From Enterobacteriaceae bacterium ESL0689 (GTDB taxonomy: Bacteria; Pseudomonadota; Gammaproteobacteria; Enterobacterales; Enterobacteriaceae), in NCBI GenBank assembly GCA_029433525.1, contig JAQTIF010000002.1, positions 310,001 to 374,000 of the forward strand: a DNA stretch of 64,000 nucleotides. Direction: 5' to 3'. Every line of letters begins with the position of its first letter. The stretch's first letter is position 1. A program made the position numbers and the translations under genes. Positions 17,810-26,368 of the stretch are shown one piece after another. Under the pieces are notes generated by a model. That model searched no databases. It worked only from the letters and a program-made list of their open reading frames with translations, and had not been told where the DNA came from.

Positions 17810-19193
17810 CAGTTATCGTCTTCCTGTTTGGGTCTGGTGGCTCCATTGGTTTACGCGGTTCGAGTTCGCCAACTGCCCGGATCTCGTTTTCGTCAACAGC
17901 CGGTGTACCAAACGCCTGTTGTGTTTTCTGAGCCACATCCGCCAACGCCCCCATATTGGCGAGCTTTTCTTTCTCACTCGGTGCCAGCAAATCAGACCAG
18001 GCCAAGGATATTTCCCCTGACTTCGGAGGCTCAATAATTCCGATAGTCCAGAACCGCTCTATCACTCGTGTGATTACGTCTGACAAAAACCCCCAGCGCC
18101 GCTTGTTGCAACGATTGGCCCAGGCGGTTTTGTCCTCCTCCGACGCGAGATTGCCGGTTTGTTTACCAAATAAAATATTGAACGGGCATTGAATTGTGGC
18201 CGCAAACTGATTTGCTGAAACTATCCAGCCAGGTGTGGGGTCGGCTGCTGCAACAGATAACACAGACGGCGTCCCCGCCTGCATCACCAGAGCCGCATCT
18301 GTCCCCCGGTTGATTTTGCGAACTTTTTCGTCAAGTGCCTCGCCAAGATCTTTAAATCCGGCTTTTTCAGCCTGATCTTTCAGCATGGCCATACTGACAT
18401 CTTTATCGAACGCAATCCCCAACTGGCGACTGGCGTTTTTCAAAAATCCCTCAGCGCTCCCGCCTTTGGTCTTCTCGATATCCAGCAGGTCGTTATATCC
18501 AGCCTCAAGGAGCGGGATACCAGACAAAATATTATCGTCTTCGGAACCCTCACAAAGAATGATGATGCGATCAGGATGAACCTGCACTGTGCGCGGGCTG
18601 CTATACGTTCCCTCGTCACCTATCGGCTGCTCGTCAAACTGATAACTGACAGGCTGGCCGTATGTTTCCGACCAGGTATCAATATCAAGATTTCCGGGCT
18701 TAATCTGAGGCTCCCAGGCGGGGATCAGCTTCACAAGCGCCTTGCTGCCGAGTCTTTTTACCGCCTCAACATCGACAGGCTCTTTCCAGTCGCGATTGTC
18801 TCTCACCTGGATAAGGAGAGCAGAATAGCGGCCAATCATATTTCGGCGATCGGCATCCTCAATTTTTGACCAGTGTTTTTTTATCAGTTTCGTGACGGAT
18901 TTTTCCCAGGGGGTTGTTTTGGTTGACTCCCTGGCCTCGTCACCGTCGATAATTGTTGGTTTGTCTATCCAGCACGAATCCAGCAGTTTGTGAACGGCGG
19001 CAAACCCAGTTGATCCGCGACGATACTGACGATAAAAATCGGCGAACGTCAGCGTGTCGGGATAGCCGAACTCGTCCCACAATTTTGTGCGCTTGACGTT
19101 GCCGTTACGCCCGGCATAGAGCATTCGCTGTCGGCCAACTATATCGGCAACAGCATTTACGAGGAATTGTTCCCCCGCGCTTAATTCGTTCAC
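17772..19193 (-). CDS. Portal protein (DUF1073-type)
   Basis: 473 residues between terminase and MuF. It has the anti-CBASS/portal family pattern of DUF1073 proteins: TLTFADFYRQYRRGSTGFAAVHKLLDSCW, SETYGQPVSYQF, and PFNILFGKQTGNLASEEDK. It forms the 12-subunit ring at the packaging vertex. It overlaps the MuF gene by 38 bp. Confidence 0.88.
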   Translation of the reverse strand: MNELSAGEQFLVNAVADIVGRQRMLYAGRNGNVKRTKLWDEFGYPDTLTFADFYRQYRRGSTGFAAVHKLLDSCWIDKPTIIDGDEARESTKTTPWEKSVTKLIKKHWSKIEDADRRNMIGRYSALLIQVRDNRDWKEPVDVEAVKRLGSKALVKLIPAWEPQIKPGNLDIDTWSETYGQPVSYQFDEQPIGDEGTYSSPRTVQVHPDRIIILCEGSEDDNILSGIPLLEAGYNDLLDIEKTKGGSAEGFLKNASRQLGIAFDKDVSMAMLKDQAEKAGFKDLGEALDEKVRKINRGTDAALVMQAGTPSVLSVAAADPTPGWIVSANQFAATIQCPFNILFGKQTGNLASEEDKTAWANRCNKRRWGFLSDVITRVIERFWTIGIIEPPKSGEISLAWSDLLAPSEKEKLANMGALADVAQKTQQAFGTPAVDENEIRAVGELEPRKPMEPPDPNRKTITDDPLSDDAGAKE

Positions 19194-19203
19194 AATAAAA
19201 TCC

Positions 19204-20679
19204 TCAGAAAAAGACTGCGCCGACTTGTTTGTGATTGTTTTTCGCTACAGCAAAATAGCGGAAACCATCAGCGCCGTGAGAGGTGAAGTCGTGGAGCGGC
19301 TTATCTTTCCAGCAGCCGTGTTTGTCATCCCATTCTTTGCGGTACGCTTCGAGGTGTGATATCCCCTCGGCGCATTTTTCCTCATCGAATACACAGGAGG
19401 GGAGGATTTCACGCACTGATTCAATTCCGGTATCCACGCCGACCTTTGGCACAACCTGGAACGTCATGCTGTAAATCTGCCCGTCAATCTCGTACCCCTC
19501 CTGAGCCAGTTCACGGCGTGATTTAGCGTCAGCACCAAATTCACGGTTATCGATATCGTGCGGACCCCAGTGCTCGCCGTACTCGTAGCCGCGCTCTTTC
19601 AGCACTTTCATGTAATGCCGCAACCCTTCGCCTGAATTTTCGTAGTAATCGATGATGTGAAACTCATTTCCCACCTCGCGAACGAACCAGATCGCTGTTG
19701 AGTCACCCACACCGATATCCCAGAACGTGTGAACCGGGAGGTGTGAATTGTCGGGAATTTTTCCGATCCGTTTATTGGTATAGAGCCAGCGGAATTGTTT
19801 GGCGTAGTACGCACCCTCAACGGACTGCTGAAATGCCTCGGCCGGTATGCTGGGGTATTCGCGGCGCATATCGTCGCCGAGGGTCTTTTCTTTAGCGTAA
19901 TACCATGCTTTCTGCCGCTCATTAACGACAATGCCGTGTTTCGCCTCTATTTCAGCGAAATAATCAACCAGGCGCTGCGGTAGCGGCTCTATAGGATCGA
20001 TGGCATACTGCGGATTTTGCCACCAGGGGAAAAAGAAGAATTTCCAGTCAAGCGGGGAAAGAGGTTTTCCCTGCAGCTGTGATTTTTCTGCTGTCTGGCA
20101 GTAATCAAAAAAATATCCTGCCCGCCCCTCGGCTGTGCTCTCAATAGTCGCAAAACAACCTGTCGAGACCGCCTCAAATGCGCCAGTAACGATTTCACGG
20201 GCTTTATCCGGGTATTTGGCGCATATCTTGCCAAACTCGGAAACGTGCAAATAGCGCAGCGTACCGCCACGAAATGACGTGCTGACGTAGAGAGATCCAC
20301 CTTTTTTGAATACCAGCTCACCAGCAGCGTCATTGCTTGCCGGGTTCGCCGCTTTAATCGCTTCTGGCAACCGGTCGTAGGCAAATTTGACCTTTTCCCG
20401 GAACAGGCGTTTTGCGTCATTTAGTGTGTGAGCGATGAGGGCACATTTTGCTGATTCGAACAATGCCGCGTCGAGCTGGATAATGCACACCTCGGTAGTA
20501 AAACCAAGCTGGCGGGCTTTCAGGATAATATTGCGAGTGTGGATACCCTCAAAATATTCCCGCTGTTCAGGCGTCATTCTGAACCGAACGGTCTTGCCCT
20601 CTTTATCGGTAATCCAGTAAAGGTTATTAAGTCGCCAGTCTTTATCAGACAACAATTTAAGGTGTTCGGGATTCATCAC
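19204..20679 (-). CDS. Terminase large subunit
   Basis: 491 residues. The Walker A variant KARQLGFTT lies at residues 54-62. The nuclease domain has the Asp motif HTFWDIGVGDSTAIWF and the later acidic HGPHDIDNRE-like block (GPHDIDNREFG). It is the ATPase/nuclease that packages and cuts DNA. It overlaps the small subunit by 4 bp. Confidence 0.92.
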   Translation of the reverse strand: MMNPEHLKLLSDKDWRLNNLYWITDKEGKTVRFRMTPEQREYFEGIHTRNIILKARQLGFTTEVCIIQLDAALFESAKCALIAHTLNDAKRLFREKVKFAYDRLPEAIKAANPASNDAAGELVFKKGGSLYVSTSFRGGTLRYLHVSEFGKICAKYPDKAREIVTGAFEAVSTGCFATIESTAEGRAGYFFDYCQTAEKSQLQGKPLSPLDWKFFFFPWWQNPQYAIDPIEPLPQRLVDYFAEIEAKHGIVVNERQKAWYYAKEKTLGDDMRREYPSIPAEAFQQSVEGAYYAKQFRWLYTNKRIGKIPDNSHLPVHTFWDIGVGDSTAIWFVREVGNEFHIIDYYENSGEGLRHYMKVLKERGYEYGEHWGPHDIDNREFGADAKSRRELAQEGYEIDGQIYSMTFQVVPKVGVDTGIESVREILPSCVFDEEKCAEGISHLEAYRKEWDDKHGCWKDKPLHDFTSHGADGFRYFAVAKNNHKQVGAVFF

Positions 20680-21674
20680 GCACCCTGAGATAATTCGTCC
20701 ATAAGATTGGAGATCTGCTTAACGGCAGAATTGTCCGCCATGCTGTCGGCTTTGGTGAGTAACTGGATCAACATCTGCCGCGCCGCTTTTTTATCCTCGG
20801 TTAAAATCTCGATCCCGTTTTTAGTCTGTTTAACGCCGAGAAAACTGGCGTACTCGTTGACGTCCAGATCGCGGGTATCGCCTATTAATATCTGTCCCTC
20901 GCCTTCACCGTGGCAGCGTGGACAATCAGGATTCGGGTCAGCGTTAGAAACAAATCCAACCCCGCCGTATTCAGGCTCCGGTTTGCCGTCTTTCGCCGCT
21001 TTTTCAGCAGCCCGGTCAAACTCCTGAATATCCCGCCACTGGTACAGATGATTTCCCCCCCAGCAATAGCGGCAGTTAACGCGGCGGTATTGTGTCAATG
21101 CGTTAGGGTCAGCGCGGGTGATTGCGACGAGCTGATCAACAATCTCGTCCAGGTCGGCGGTGTAGCGTTTTCTTATCCGGTTCTTTAGTTCGCGGATAGC
21201 GCGGGCAATCTTAGGTTTCCTATACAGTCTGCTCGCTTCAACATAAGCCGTATTTTTATTCGTATCGCGATACCCGGCAAATCGGTATCCCCCTATCCTG
21301 CTATTGGTCTTGACATAACCCCAGGCAAAGAGTGCCTCTTTCTCGGTTAGCCCGAACTCATCAGGATCAAGCGCCAGATCAATATCATCATGGTGCATTA
21401 TTTTTACGGTTGAAATTTGCTCGCTTTCAGGTGACCGTTCATCCGTATTCTGTGGATGTATTGGGGCTGTTTTTTTTGGGGCAGAATTATTTTTTGCCCC
21501 GTTTTTTTGTCCTGATTTTGCCCCGGATCCTTTTGCCCTTACCCAGCCCTTTTTACCGGCCATGTAACGCAGGGCTTTTATCGTGATTCCGTACTTATCC
21601 GCCACAGCCTGGAGGGAAAGCACACCAGCACAGAAATCACGCTCGATTGCCCCCTCGTCCGGCTGCTTATTCAT
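20676..21674 (-). CDS. Terminase small subunit with HTH and zinc-ribbon insert
   Basis: 332 residues. The N-terminus has an HTH (SLQAVADKYGITIKALRYMAGK). The middle has the terminase small subunit domain (LTEKEALFAWGYVKTNSRIGGYRFAGY). Residues about 205-265 hold two Cys pairs (CRYCWGG and CPRCHGEG), a likely zinc ribbon inserted between helices. This larger form occurs with DUF1073-portal phages. It recognises the packaging site. Confidence 0.85.
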   Translation of the reverse strand: MNKQPDEGAIERDFCAGVLSLQAVADKYGITIKALRYMAGKKGWVRAKGSGAKSGQKNGAKNNSAPKKTAPIHPQNTDERSPESEQISTVKIMHHDDIDLALDPDEFGLTEKEALFAWGYVKTNSRIGGYRFAGYRDTNKNTAYVEASRLYRKPKIARAIRELKNRIRKRYTADLDEIVDQLVAITRADPNALTQYRRVNCRYCWGGNHLYQWRDIQEFDRAAEKAAKDGKPEPEYGGVGFVSNADPNPDCPRCHGEGEGQILIGDTRDLDVNEYASFLGVKQTKNGIEILTEDKKAARQMLIQLLTKADSMADNSAVKQISNLMDELSQGA

Positions 21675-21677
21675 AGA

Positions 21678-21935
21678 TTATTTTCCTGTTTTTCTCTCCC
21701 GCCTCAGCAATTCGCTGTAGGCTTGTATATCACCGTTTTTAGCGAGCTTGTATAGCACGCCTCTTAATTCGGCCTCGCCTTTTGCCCGTCCCTTTCTGAC
21801 TGTCTCTCTAAATAGAGATATTTTTTCTCTGTCCTGTTTCAGTTCGTCCAGTGAAATATCGAGCACGTCAGCAATCTGCTGCTCGTTCAGAAAACGGGCG
21901 GCTAACGCCTCTATTTTTGGTTTTAGTGAATCCAG
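21678..21935 (-). CDS. Small HTH protein upstream of terminase
   Basis: The minus-strand frame is open from a CTG at 21935 to a stop at 21678 (85 residues). Its first part, LKPKIEALAARFLNEQQIADVLDIS, looks like a helix-turn-helix. The rest is charged and ends SELLRRERKTGK. There is no ATG; a GTG at 21866 would give only 62 residues and would cut off the HTH. The purine-rich GGGGGA before the CTG could serve as ribosome site. Start is therefore uncertain. Probably helps terminase or regulates packaging genes. Confidence 0.5.
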   Translation of the reverse strand: MDSLKPKIEALAARFLNEQQIADVLDISLDELKQDREKISLFRETVRKGRAKGEAELRGVLYKLAKNGDIQAYSELLRRERKTGK

Positions 21936-22013
21936 TTTATTTTCCCCCGTCCCCCTCGAACAGGGGCGGCGACTCCGCTATCGTCCAGATAAGAACAAAC
22001 GGAGGAAAACGCC

Positions 22014-22238
22014 ATGCGGAAAAAAATCGACGTTCTCAGGGAACTGGCCAGTAAAAACGAGTGGGAAGCGGCTATCAAACTCGCCGGAAGTTTTCCCCGC
22101 CTGGGTAATGAAGCGAAAACCATCACACGGGCCAGAGAGGCCGTGCTACGTCCAGAGTTTCAAATACAGTTGGGGAGAGATCCAGCATTATTGATTTCTG
22201 CCGGTGTTAACGCTTTAAAAGCAAAATATCGTCTTTAA
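22014..22238 (+). CDS. Small hypothetical protein opposing the terminase operon
   Basis: 74 residues (MRKKIDVLRELASKNEWEAAIKLAGSF). ACGGAGGAAAA precedes the ATG, a strong ribosome site. It reads against the late operon and its end overlaps the end of the ParB-methyltransferase gene by 4 bp. Proteins of this type (basic, with GNEAKTITRAREAVLRPEF) are frequent beside terminases of lambdoid prophages, but no function is known to me. Confidence 0.7.
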   Translation: MRKKIDVLRELASKNEWEAAIKLAGSFPRLGNEAKTITRAREAVLRPEFQIQLGRDPALLISAGVNALKAKYRL

Positions 22239-23665
22239 TCTGACTCGTCAGGGAAAATATCAGTGGTATCAACTTCACCACAGGCTTCTACCGCTTTACG
22301 GGGATCACCTTTTACAAACACCAGTACGTTCTGATGTGTTTTACCGAGTTTGCGGCTGGCTGAAAACATTTTGCCAGCACGGACTGGCAGACTACCCGCC
22401 TGGGTGACGAGGATAGCCTCGTTATAATACTCTGCACCAGCGTCACGAAACGCTGCCACCGTGTCACTAACAAAATTACGGTAAAACCCCTGTTTATCAC
22501 GTACCTCACCCACGACAAAACACGCGAATCTGTCGTTTTTCAGCAGCGATAATGCGTTTTTTACGATCTCACGATAGGCACTGATAAACTCCGGGTAAAC
22601 CAGCGTTGAAATATCAGCAGGGTCGTCAGAATAAACCTCCAGATCCGCATACGGCGGGCAGCTAAACAAAAAATCAGCCTGCGTCCCTGTGAGGTGTTTG
22701 TGTATATTTCTACTGTCTCCGCAGTGCCAGCACGGTGCAATACTGCCCTCAGAATCAATCTGATCCCACTGTTGACGATTCGCGTCAACCTGTTCGGCCC
22801 TCAAATCGCAGCCCAGGTATTGCCGCCCAAGTTTCGCAGCAACTATGCCCCGCACAGAACCACCGGCAAATGGATCAACTACCACCCCGCCCTCAGGCGA
22901 AAACCAACGGTAGGCCAGTTCACAAATTACCGGGTCGAAAATGCTGGTCGTCGGCAACGTTTGCAAATCGGGATGAGCCTGGAAAAATTCATTCCAGCTT
23001 ACCGTTCTGCCAATCTTTGCCTCATACGCATTTTTCTTATCGTAAACCGCGCCACTTTGTGAGGATTTATTGAATAACAGCTCGCTATCACGACCCGATT
23101 CTGACTGTATACCAATTGAAATCCAGTTTTGTTTGCGTTCCTGCCACCAGCCTTCGCGGGCGTTGAGCACTGAAAACGGCGGAACAAGAAATTTTTCTGA
23201 CAGATTACCAGTTCTCGATTCACCTCCTACCGAATCCGCTGCAGTATCTAGTAGATCGTCAATTTCTGACTGGCTAAACCCTGTGAGATCAATATCAAAA
23301 TTACTATCCAGCAAATCAGTTAGTTCGATTTTTAACAGATCTTCATCCCAACCGGAATTGAGCGGGATCTTGTTGTCGGCCAGGCGATAGGCTCTTTTCT
23401 CGTCCTCACTGAGTCCGCACAGGACAATACAGGGGATTTGTTCAATCGCTGCCTCCTCTGCGGCCATAACGCGCCCGTGTCCGGCGATAATCTCTCCGCG
23501 CTCGTCAATCAACACTGGGTTCGTCCAGCCAAACCTCCGGATACTGTTAACAATCAGTTTTATCTGAGCGTCACTGTGCAAACGCGCATTTCGTGCGTAC
23601 AAAATCAGCTCGCTGGCTGGTTTATAAATAATTTCAAGTTTTTCAGGATCGTTTTTTTTGGTCAT
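22235..23665 (-). CDS. ParB-like nuclease domain fused to DNA methyltransferase
   Basis: 476 residues from ATG at 23665 (MTKKNDPEKLEIIY); the longer frame above it has no ribosome site. Residues 1-110 are a ParB/Srx-type domain (NARLHSDAQIKLIVNSIRRFGWTNPVLID, then GEIIAGHGRVMAA). The rest is an N4/N6-type methyltransferase: motif I VVDPFAGGSVRG and catalytic SCPPY (FLFSCPPYADLEVY). Such fusions are common near terminases and may modify phage DNA against host restriction. Confidence 0.87.
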   Translation of the reverse strand: MTKKNDPEKLEIIYKPASELILYARNARLHSDAQIKLIVNSIRRFGWTNPVLIDERGEIIAGHGRVMAAEEAAIEQIPCIVLCGLSEDEKRAYRLADNKIPLNSGWDEDLLKIELTDLLDSNFDIDLTGFSQSEIDDLLDTAADSVGGESRTGNLSEKFLVPPFSVLNAREGWWQERKQNWISIGIQSESGRDSELLFNKSSQSGAVYDKKNAYEAKIGRTVSWNEFFQAHPDLQTLPTTSIFDPVICELAYRWFSPEGGVVVDPFAGGSVRGIVAAKLGRQYLGCDLRAEQVDANRQQWDQIDSEGSIAPCWHCGDSRNIHKHLTGTQADFLFSCPPYADLEVYSDDPADISTLVYPEFISAYREIVKNALSLLKNDRFACFVVGEVRDKQGFYRNFVSDTVAAFRDAGAEYYNEAILVTQAGSLPVRAGKMFSASRKLGKTHQNVLVFVKGDPRKAVEACGEVDTTDIFPDESD

Positions 23666-23894
23666 TTTTCGGATATTCCGATAAACTAGCCCGGCTCTCG
23701 AGAGCGGGTGGGCCTCGGTTATACTCATGACCAGGTGTATGGGTATGATGGCTACCAGTAGCGCTAACTGCTGGTAGTCGCCCATTTCTCTCTCTGACAC
23801 TCCTCAGACAATGCCCTGGGCGGGCAGCGGGATCTTCAGTTAGTCATTATCGAGACCACTTGATTTAGTGAACTCTGTAATGACCAGCAGATAC

Positions 23895-23919
23895 AAAAAA
23901 GCCCCGCGATTGCGAGGCT
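23895..23919 (-). terminator. Intrinsic terminator after 106-residue gene
   Basis: Minus strand GCCTCGC-AATC-GCGGGGC followed by TTTTTT; one mismatch in the stem. Confidence 0.7.
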
Positions 23920-23937
23920 ATGGTGCTTAAATCCGAC

Positions 23938-24258
23938 TTAAGAAATTGCCTTGCCAGTTTCTAAATTAAGTTTATTGCGATGCTCCTGAAGCTTTCTGTT
24001 AATGAAAGCATCAGATGTTGGTTTATAATCTGATAAAACAGTTTGTTGGAAACTGCTACTTACACATTCTTTTTTATAATCTTCAACCGTTATTTTAAAA
24101 TTTTCGACCAAAATTGCACTAAATCCATCAGCATTATTTTTTTCGATAAAACACTTTACATGGCAAGTATTGTCATCAGATTTAATTACATCATAACGAA
24201 TTGGCAAGATATTATCTTTATCTGTTACATACAGAACTTTAATGTCTTCAATAATCAT
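23938..24258 (-). CDS. Hypothetical 106-residue protein, AT-rich cargo
   Basis: Starts MIIEDIKVLYVTDKDNILPIRYDV; no signal or membrane segment. The gene is clearly AT-richer than the lysis genes beside it and has its own terminator, which marks it as a likely cargo gene (moron) between lysis and terminase. A plausible -10 (TATAAT-like sequences near 24285-24300 on this strand) is not convincing. Not recognised. Confidence 0.55.
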   Translation of the reverse strand: MIIEDIKVLYVTDKDNILPIRYDVIKSDDNTCHVKCFIEKNNADGFSAILVENFKITVEDYKKECVSSSFQQTVLSDYKPTSDAFINRKLQEHRNKLNLETGKAIS

Positions 24259-24345
24259 TAAGTCTTCCTTTTATATAAAGAGGAAACATTATACATATGT
24301 ATTTAACAAATAAAACATTAATGTTACTAATTTTAATAATTCAGC

Positions 24346-24807
24346 CTATTTCAGACACTGCATATTGATATATTCCTGTAGCGCTCTCAGGGCTGTCTGG
24401 TCTCTGATAATCCCTGCCCGGATATCGAGAACGTTTGATCCAGCACTTGCAGTGAGTTCGACGCTGGCATCATGGCCCACGCCGGGGGGGCTGGTGGCTT
24501 GGGTAGTGGCTGGCACAGCGGGGCATTTACCCGCGACCCGCACCCGGCCACCAGCAGCCAGACGCTGGCGCAGAGAATCGTTTTCAGCGTTCGCAATTGA
24601 TAACTCCTGTGTATATTTAGCGTCGAGCGCGGCAGCGTCACGCTCGCGTCGCGCCATATCGGTGATGGTATCGTTCGCCAGCCTGAGGTTGTTTTCTGCT
24701 GTGTTTGCACGTTCCCGTTCCTCGGCGTATTTGCCGTGATAGTAGACTGCCGAACAGACAGCCACACCACACACGGCCACGATTGCCAGTTGATTACGCC
24801 AGTTCAC
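24346..24807 (-). CDS. Rz: Rz inner-membrane spanin
   Basis: 153 residues: one N-terminal membrane helix (NQLAIVAVCGVAVCSAVYY), then a periplasmic coiled coil (ANTAENNLRLANDTITDMARRERDAAALDAKYTQELS). It overlaps the lysozyme gene by 4 bp and encloses Rz1 in another frame. Together with Rz1 it joins inner and outer membrane in the last step of lysis. Confidence 0.92.
   Translation of the reverse strand: MNWRNQLAIVAVCGVAVCSAVYYHGKYAEERERANTAENNLRLANDTITDMARRERDAAALDAKYTQELSIANAENDSLRQRLAAGGRVRVAGKCPAVPATTQATSPPGVGHDASVELTASAGSNVLDIRAGIIRDQTALRALQEYINMQCLK
24387..24596 (-). CDS. Rz1: Rz1 outer-membrane lipoprotein spanin, nested in Rz
   Basis: A 69-residue frame inside Rz, starting at TTG 24596 with AGGAG seven bases upstream. 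It begins as LRTLKTILCASVWLLVAGC, a lipoprotein signal with lipobox Val-Ala-Gly-Cys, and continues into a Pro-rich mature part (PLPKPPAPPAW). This is the classic embedded o-spanin. The TTG start means gene finders will miss it or extend it wrongly upstream. Confidence 0.85.
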   Translation of the reverse strand: MRTLKTILCASVWLLVAGCGSRVNAPLCQPLPKPPAPPAWAMMPASNSLQVLDQTFSISGQGLSETRQP

Positions 24808-25253
24808 GATACAAACAGAGCACGCTCTGCCTCACGCCGTTTAGTCAGTCCGGCCAGCACACGACCGCCTGATTTATTCCAGCGGGCAAATTCACGCGCA
24901 GCACCTGCGTAATCCCCCTGATTCAGACGTTTCAGTAGCGTGGAGGACGAGAACGAGCGCTGCCCGACGTTATAGGTGAACGACACCAGCGCGTCGAACT
25001 GGTTCTGATTCAGCCGTACCCGCACCAGTTTATTAACCGCCTGCTCAAACTGCACCACACCGCAGCGTAATAACCGCTCGGCTGTTTCCTGGTCAATCCT
25101 CAGTCCGGGTTTGATCGGTTTGCCGTCTACCGATTGTGTCCAGCCGTAGCCAATTGTCCAGGGTTCACGTCCGGTCCCCGGATCGGGATACGCGAACAGA
25201 CGACAATCCTCAAACTGTTTAATCAGTCCGAGTCCGTTTTCTGATATTTGCAC
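24804..25253 (-). CDS. R: Endolysin, T4-type lysozyme (GH24)
   Basis: 149 residues. The catalytic triad of GH24 lysozymes is visible as E15, D24 and T33 (FEDCRLFAYPDPGTGREPWTIGYG). There is no N-terminal membrane anchor, so this is not a SAR endolysin and needs a true holin to reach the wall. It lies between holin and Rz. Confidence 0.92.
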   Translation of the reverse strand: MQISENGLGLIKQFEDCRLFAYPDPGTGREPWTIGYGWTQSVDGKPIKPGLRIDQETAERLLRCGVVQFEQAVNKLVRVRLNQNQFDALVSFTYNVGQRSFSSSTLLKRLNQGDYAGAAREFARWNKSGGRVLAGLTKRREAERALFVS

Positions 25254-25255
25254 GA

Positions 25256-25537
25256 TTATTGCCTCAGCAAATCCACCAGCCGCGCCACGTTACCGCGTAC
25301 AGACAGTAGTGAAATCAAAACTAACAGATTGGCCAGGACAATCGGCCACGAGGATTGTGGATAAATTCCACACAGATAGGCCAGCGGAACGCTACCGTAG
25401 GCCACCAGTATTGTGCCCGCCAGCCGGGAGATCCACAGGCGGTGACGGCTGGTTTCACTACGCCGGTAAAACAGCAGCGTGATAATTACACCCGTGCAGA
25501 GCAGCGAGTTAATTGTTGCGGTCACGTCAGTAATCAC
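25256..25537 (-). CDS. Small membrane protein, holin/antiholin candidate
   Basis: 93 residues with three hydrophobic segments (about 9-24, 40-58, 65-82) and a charged C-terminus (RGNVARLVDLLRQ). It lies between the other holin-type gene and lysozyme, overlapping the former by 4 bp. Two adjacent membrane genes suggest a holin-antiholin pair; which is which cannot be read from the sequence. Confidence 0.75.
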   Translation of the reverse strand: MITDVTATINSLLCTGVIITLLFYRRSETSRHRLWISRLAGTILVAYGSVPLAYLCGIYPQSSWPIVLANLLVLISLLSVRGNVARLVDLLRQ

Positions 25538-25911
25538 CTGTTTCCTCCCCGGCGCGTAATCAGCGCCACCAGTGAGCCAATATCCTGACTGTTAACAAAC
25601 GCCAGGATTTTTACCGCCAGCGCGGCAATAATCACCGCTGCGAGCGCATCCAGTGGTTTATCGCTGTAGCCCGTCCAGGTCGCCAGTTTTGACCCCAGCA
25701 ACCCGGCACACAGCACACCGGCAATAAACGACACGACAAAATAGGCCACACGACGAACGGCACTCAGATCTGCGGCTGACGCGATATAGAACACCGCACC
25801 CGCAAACGCGCCAAAAACCACACCGTAATCGGTGCCGGTCAGCAGCCCGTACAGACTGGCACCCGTGAGCGCACCTCCGGCTAACGTAGTACCGGATACA
25901 GGATCGGACAC
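25534..25911 (-). CDS. Holin
   Basis: 125 residues with three hydrophobic segments (TGASLYGLLTGTDYGVVFGAF; AYFVVSFIAGVLCAGLLG; AVIIAALAVKILAFV) and a basic end (LITRRGGNR). The start SDPVSGTTLAGGAL is typical for holins of this lysis cassette type. It is the first gene of the lysis-packaging operon; the region 25912-26128 upstream is shared with the plus-strand island promoter. Confidence 0.8.
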   Translation of the reverse strand: MSDPVSGTTLAGGALTGASLYGLLTGTDYGVVFGAFAGAVFYIASAADLSAVRRVAYFVVSFIAGVLCAGLLGSKLATWTGYSDKPLDALAAVIIAALAVKILAFVNSQDIGSLVALITRRGGNR

Positions 25912-26039
25912 TATAACCTCCTGGTTATTGATAAAATCTCTCAGGCTGATAAATCTGCGAACCGGTTAACGAACTGAATCGACACCGGAAAAAACGAACA
26001 TCAATTAAACTGTTTTTCATATTTTTTATGAAAAAATGC

Positions 26040-26069
26040 TTGCAAAGCGTTCCCCCTGTTTGGTATAGT
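26040..26069 (+). promoter_or_regulatory. Sigma-70 promoter of the counter-CRISPR-like island
   Basis: TTGCAA at 26040-26045, 18-bp spacer, TATAGT at 26064-26069, about 60 bp before the ATG of the 63-residue gene. It reads rightward, away from the holin operon, so the island can be expressed independently of Q. Confidence 0.7.
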
Positions 26070-26128
26070 TATTTCACAGCAAGACAAGAGCACTACACAG
26101 ACAAATAACCAAACAAGAGGACTACAAA

Positions 26129-26320
26129 ATGACTACAATCACTATCAACACCTACGATCCAGAAGCCCGTTTCGATATGGACGCTAACGAAGCTAAAAAA
26201 TTCTTCGATTACGTTAAAGAACAGGCTATTGCGGCTGGATACGACGTTGAATACGCTTCAGACATCCAGGTTGACGAAGAAAGCGAACGTTTCACAGAAA
26301 CCTGTTTCCAGAATTACTAA
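26129..26320 (+). CDS. Small acidic protein, candidate anti-CRISPR or associated protein
   Basis: 63 residues with 16 Asp/Glu and few basic residues ([20 protein letters not shown], later [16 protein letters not shown]). AAGAGGACTACAAA precedes the ATG. It has its own strong promoter and a terminator right behind it, so it is made in excess of the two genes that follow. Small acidic first genes followed by an HTH gene are the typical layout of anti-CRISPR loci. I do not recognise the sequence as a named Acr, so the role is inference. Confidence 0.6.
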   Translation: MTTITINTYDPEARFDMDANEAKKFFDYVKEQAIAAGYDVEYASDIQVDEESERFTETCFQNY

Positions 26321-26327
26321 AAAATAT

Positions 26328-26349
26328 GCCCCACTCCGGTGGGGCTTTT
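26328..26349 (+). terminator. Intrinsic terminator/attenuator between the small acidic gene and HTH gene
   Basis: GCCCCAC-TCCG-GTGGGGC followed by TTTT. It would let only part of the transcription reach the HTH and Cas8e-like genes. Confidence 0.75.
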
Positions 26350-26368
26350 AACCACAGGAATCATCACC

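Noticed and set aside
21923-22126. 67-residue minus-strand ORF opposite 22014-22238
   Set aside because: It is antisense to a gene with a strong ribosome site. The HTH coding above 21866 is in another frame.
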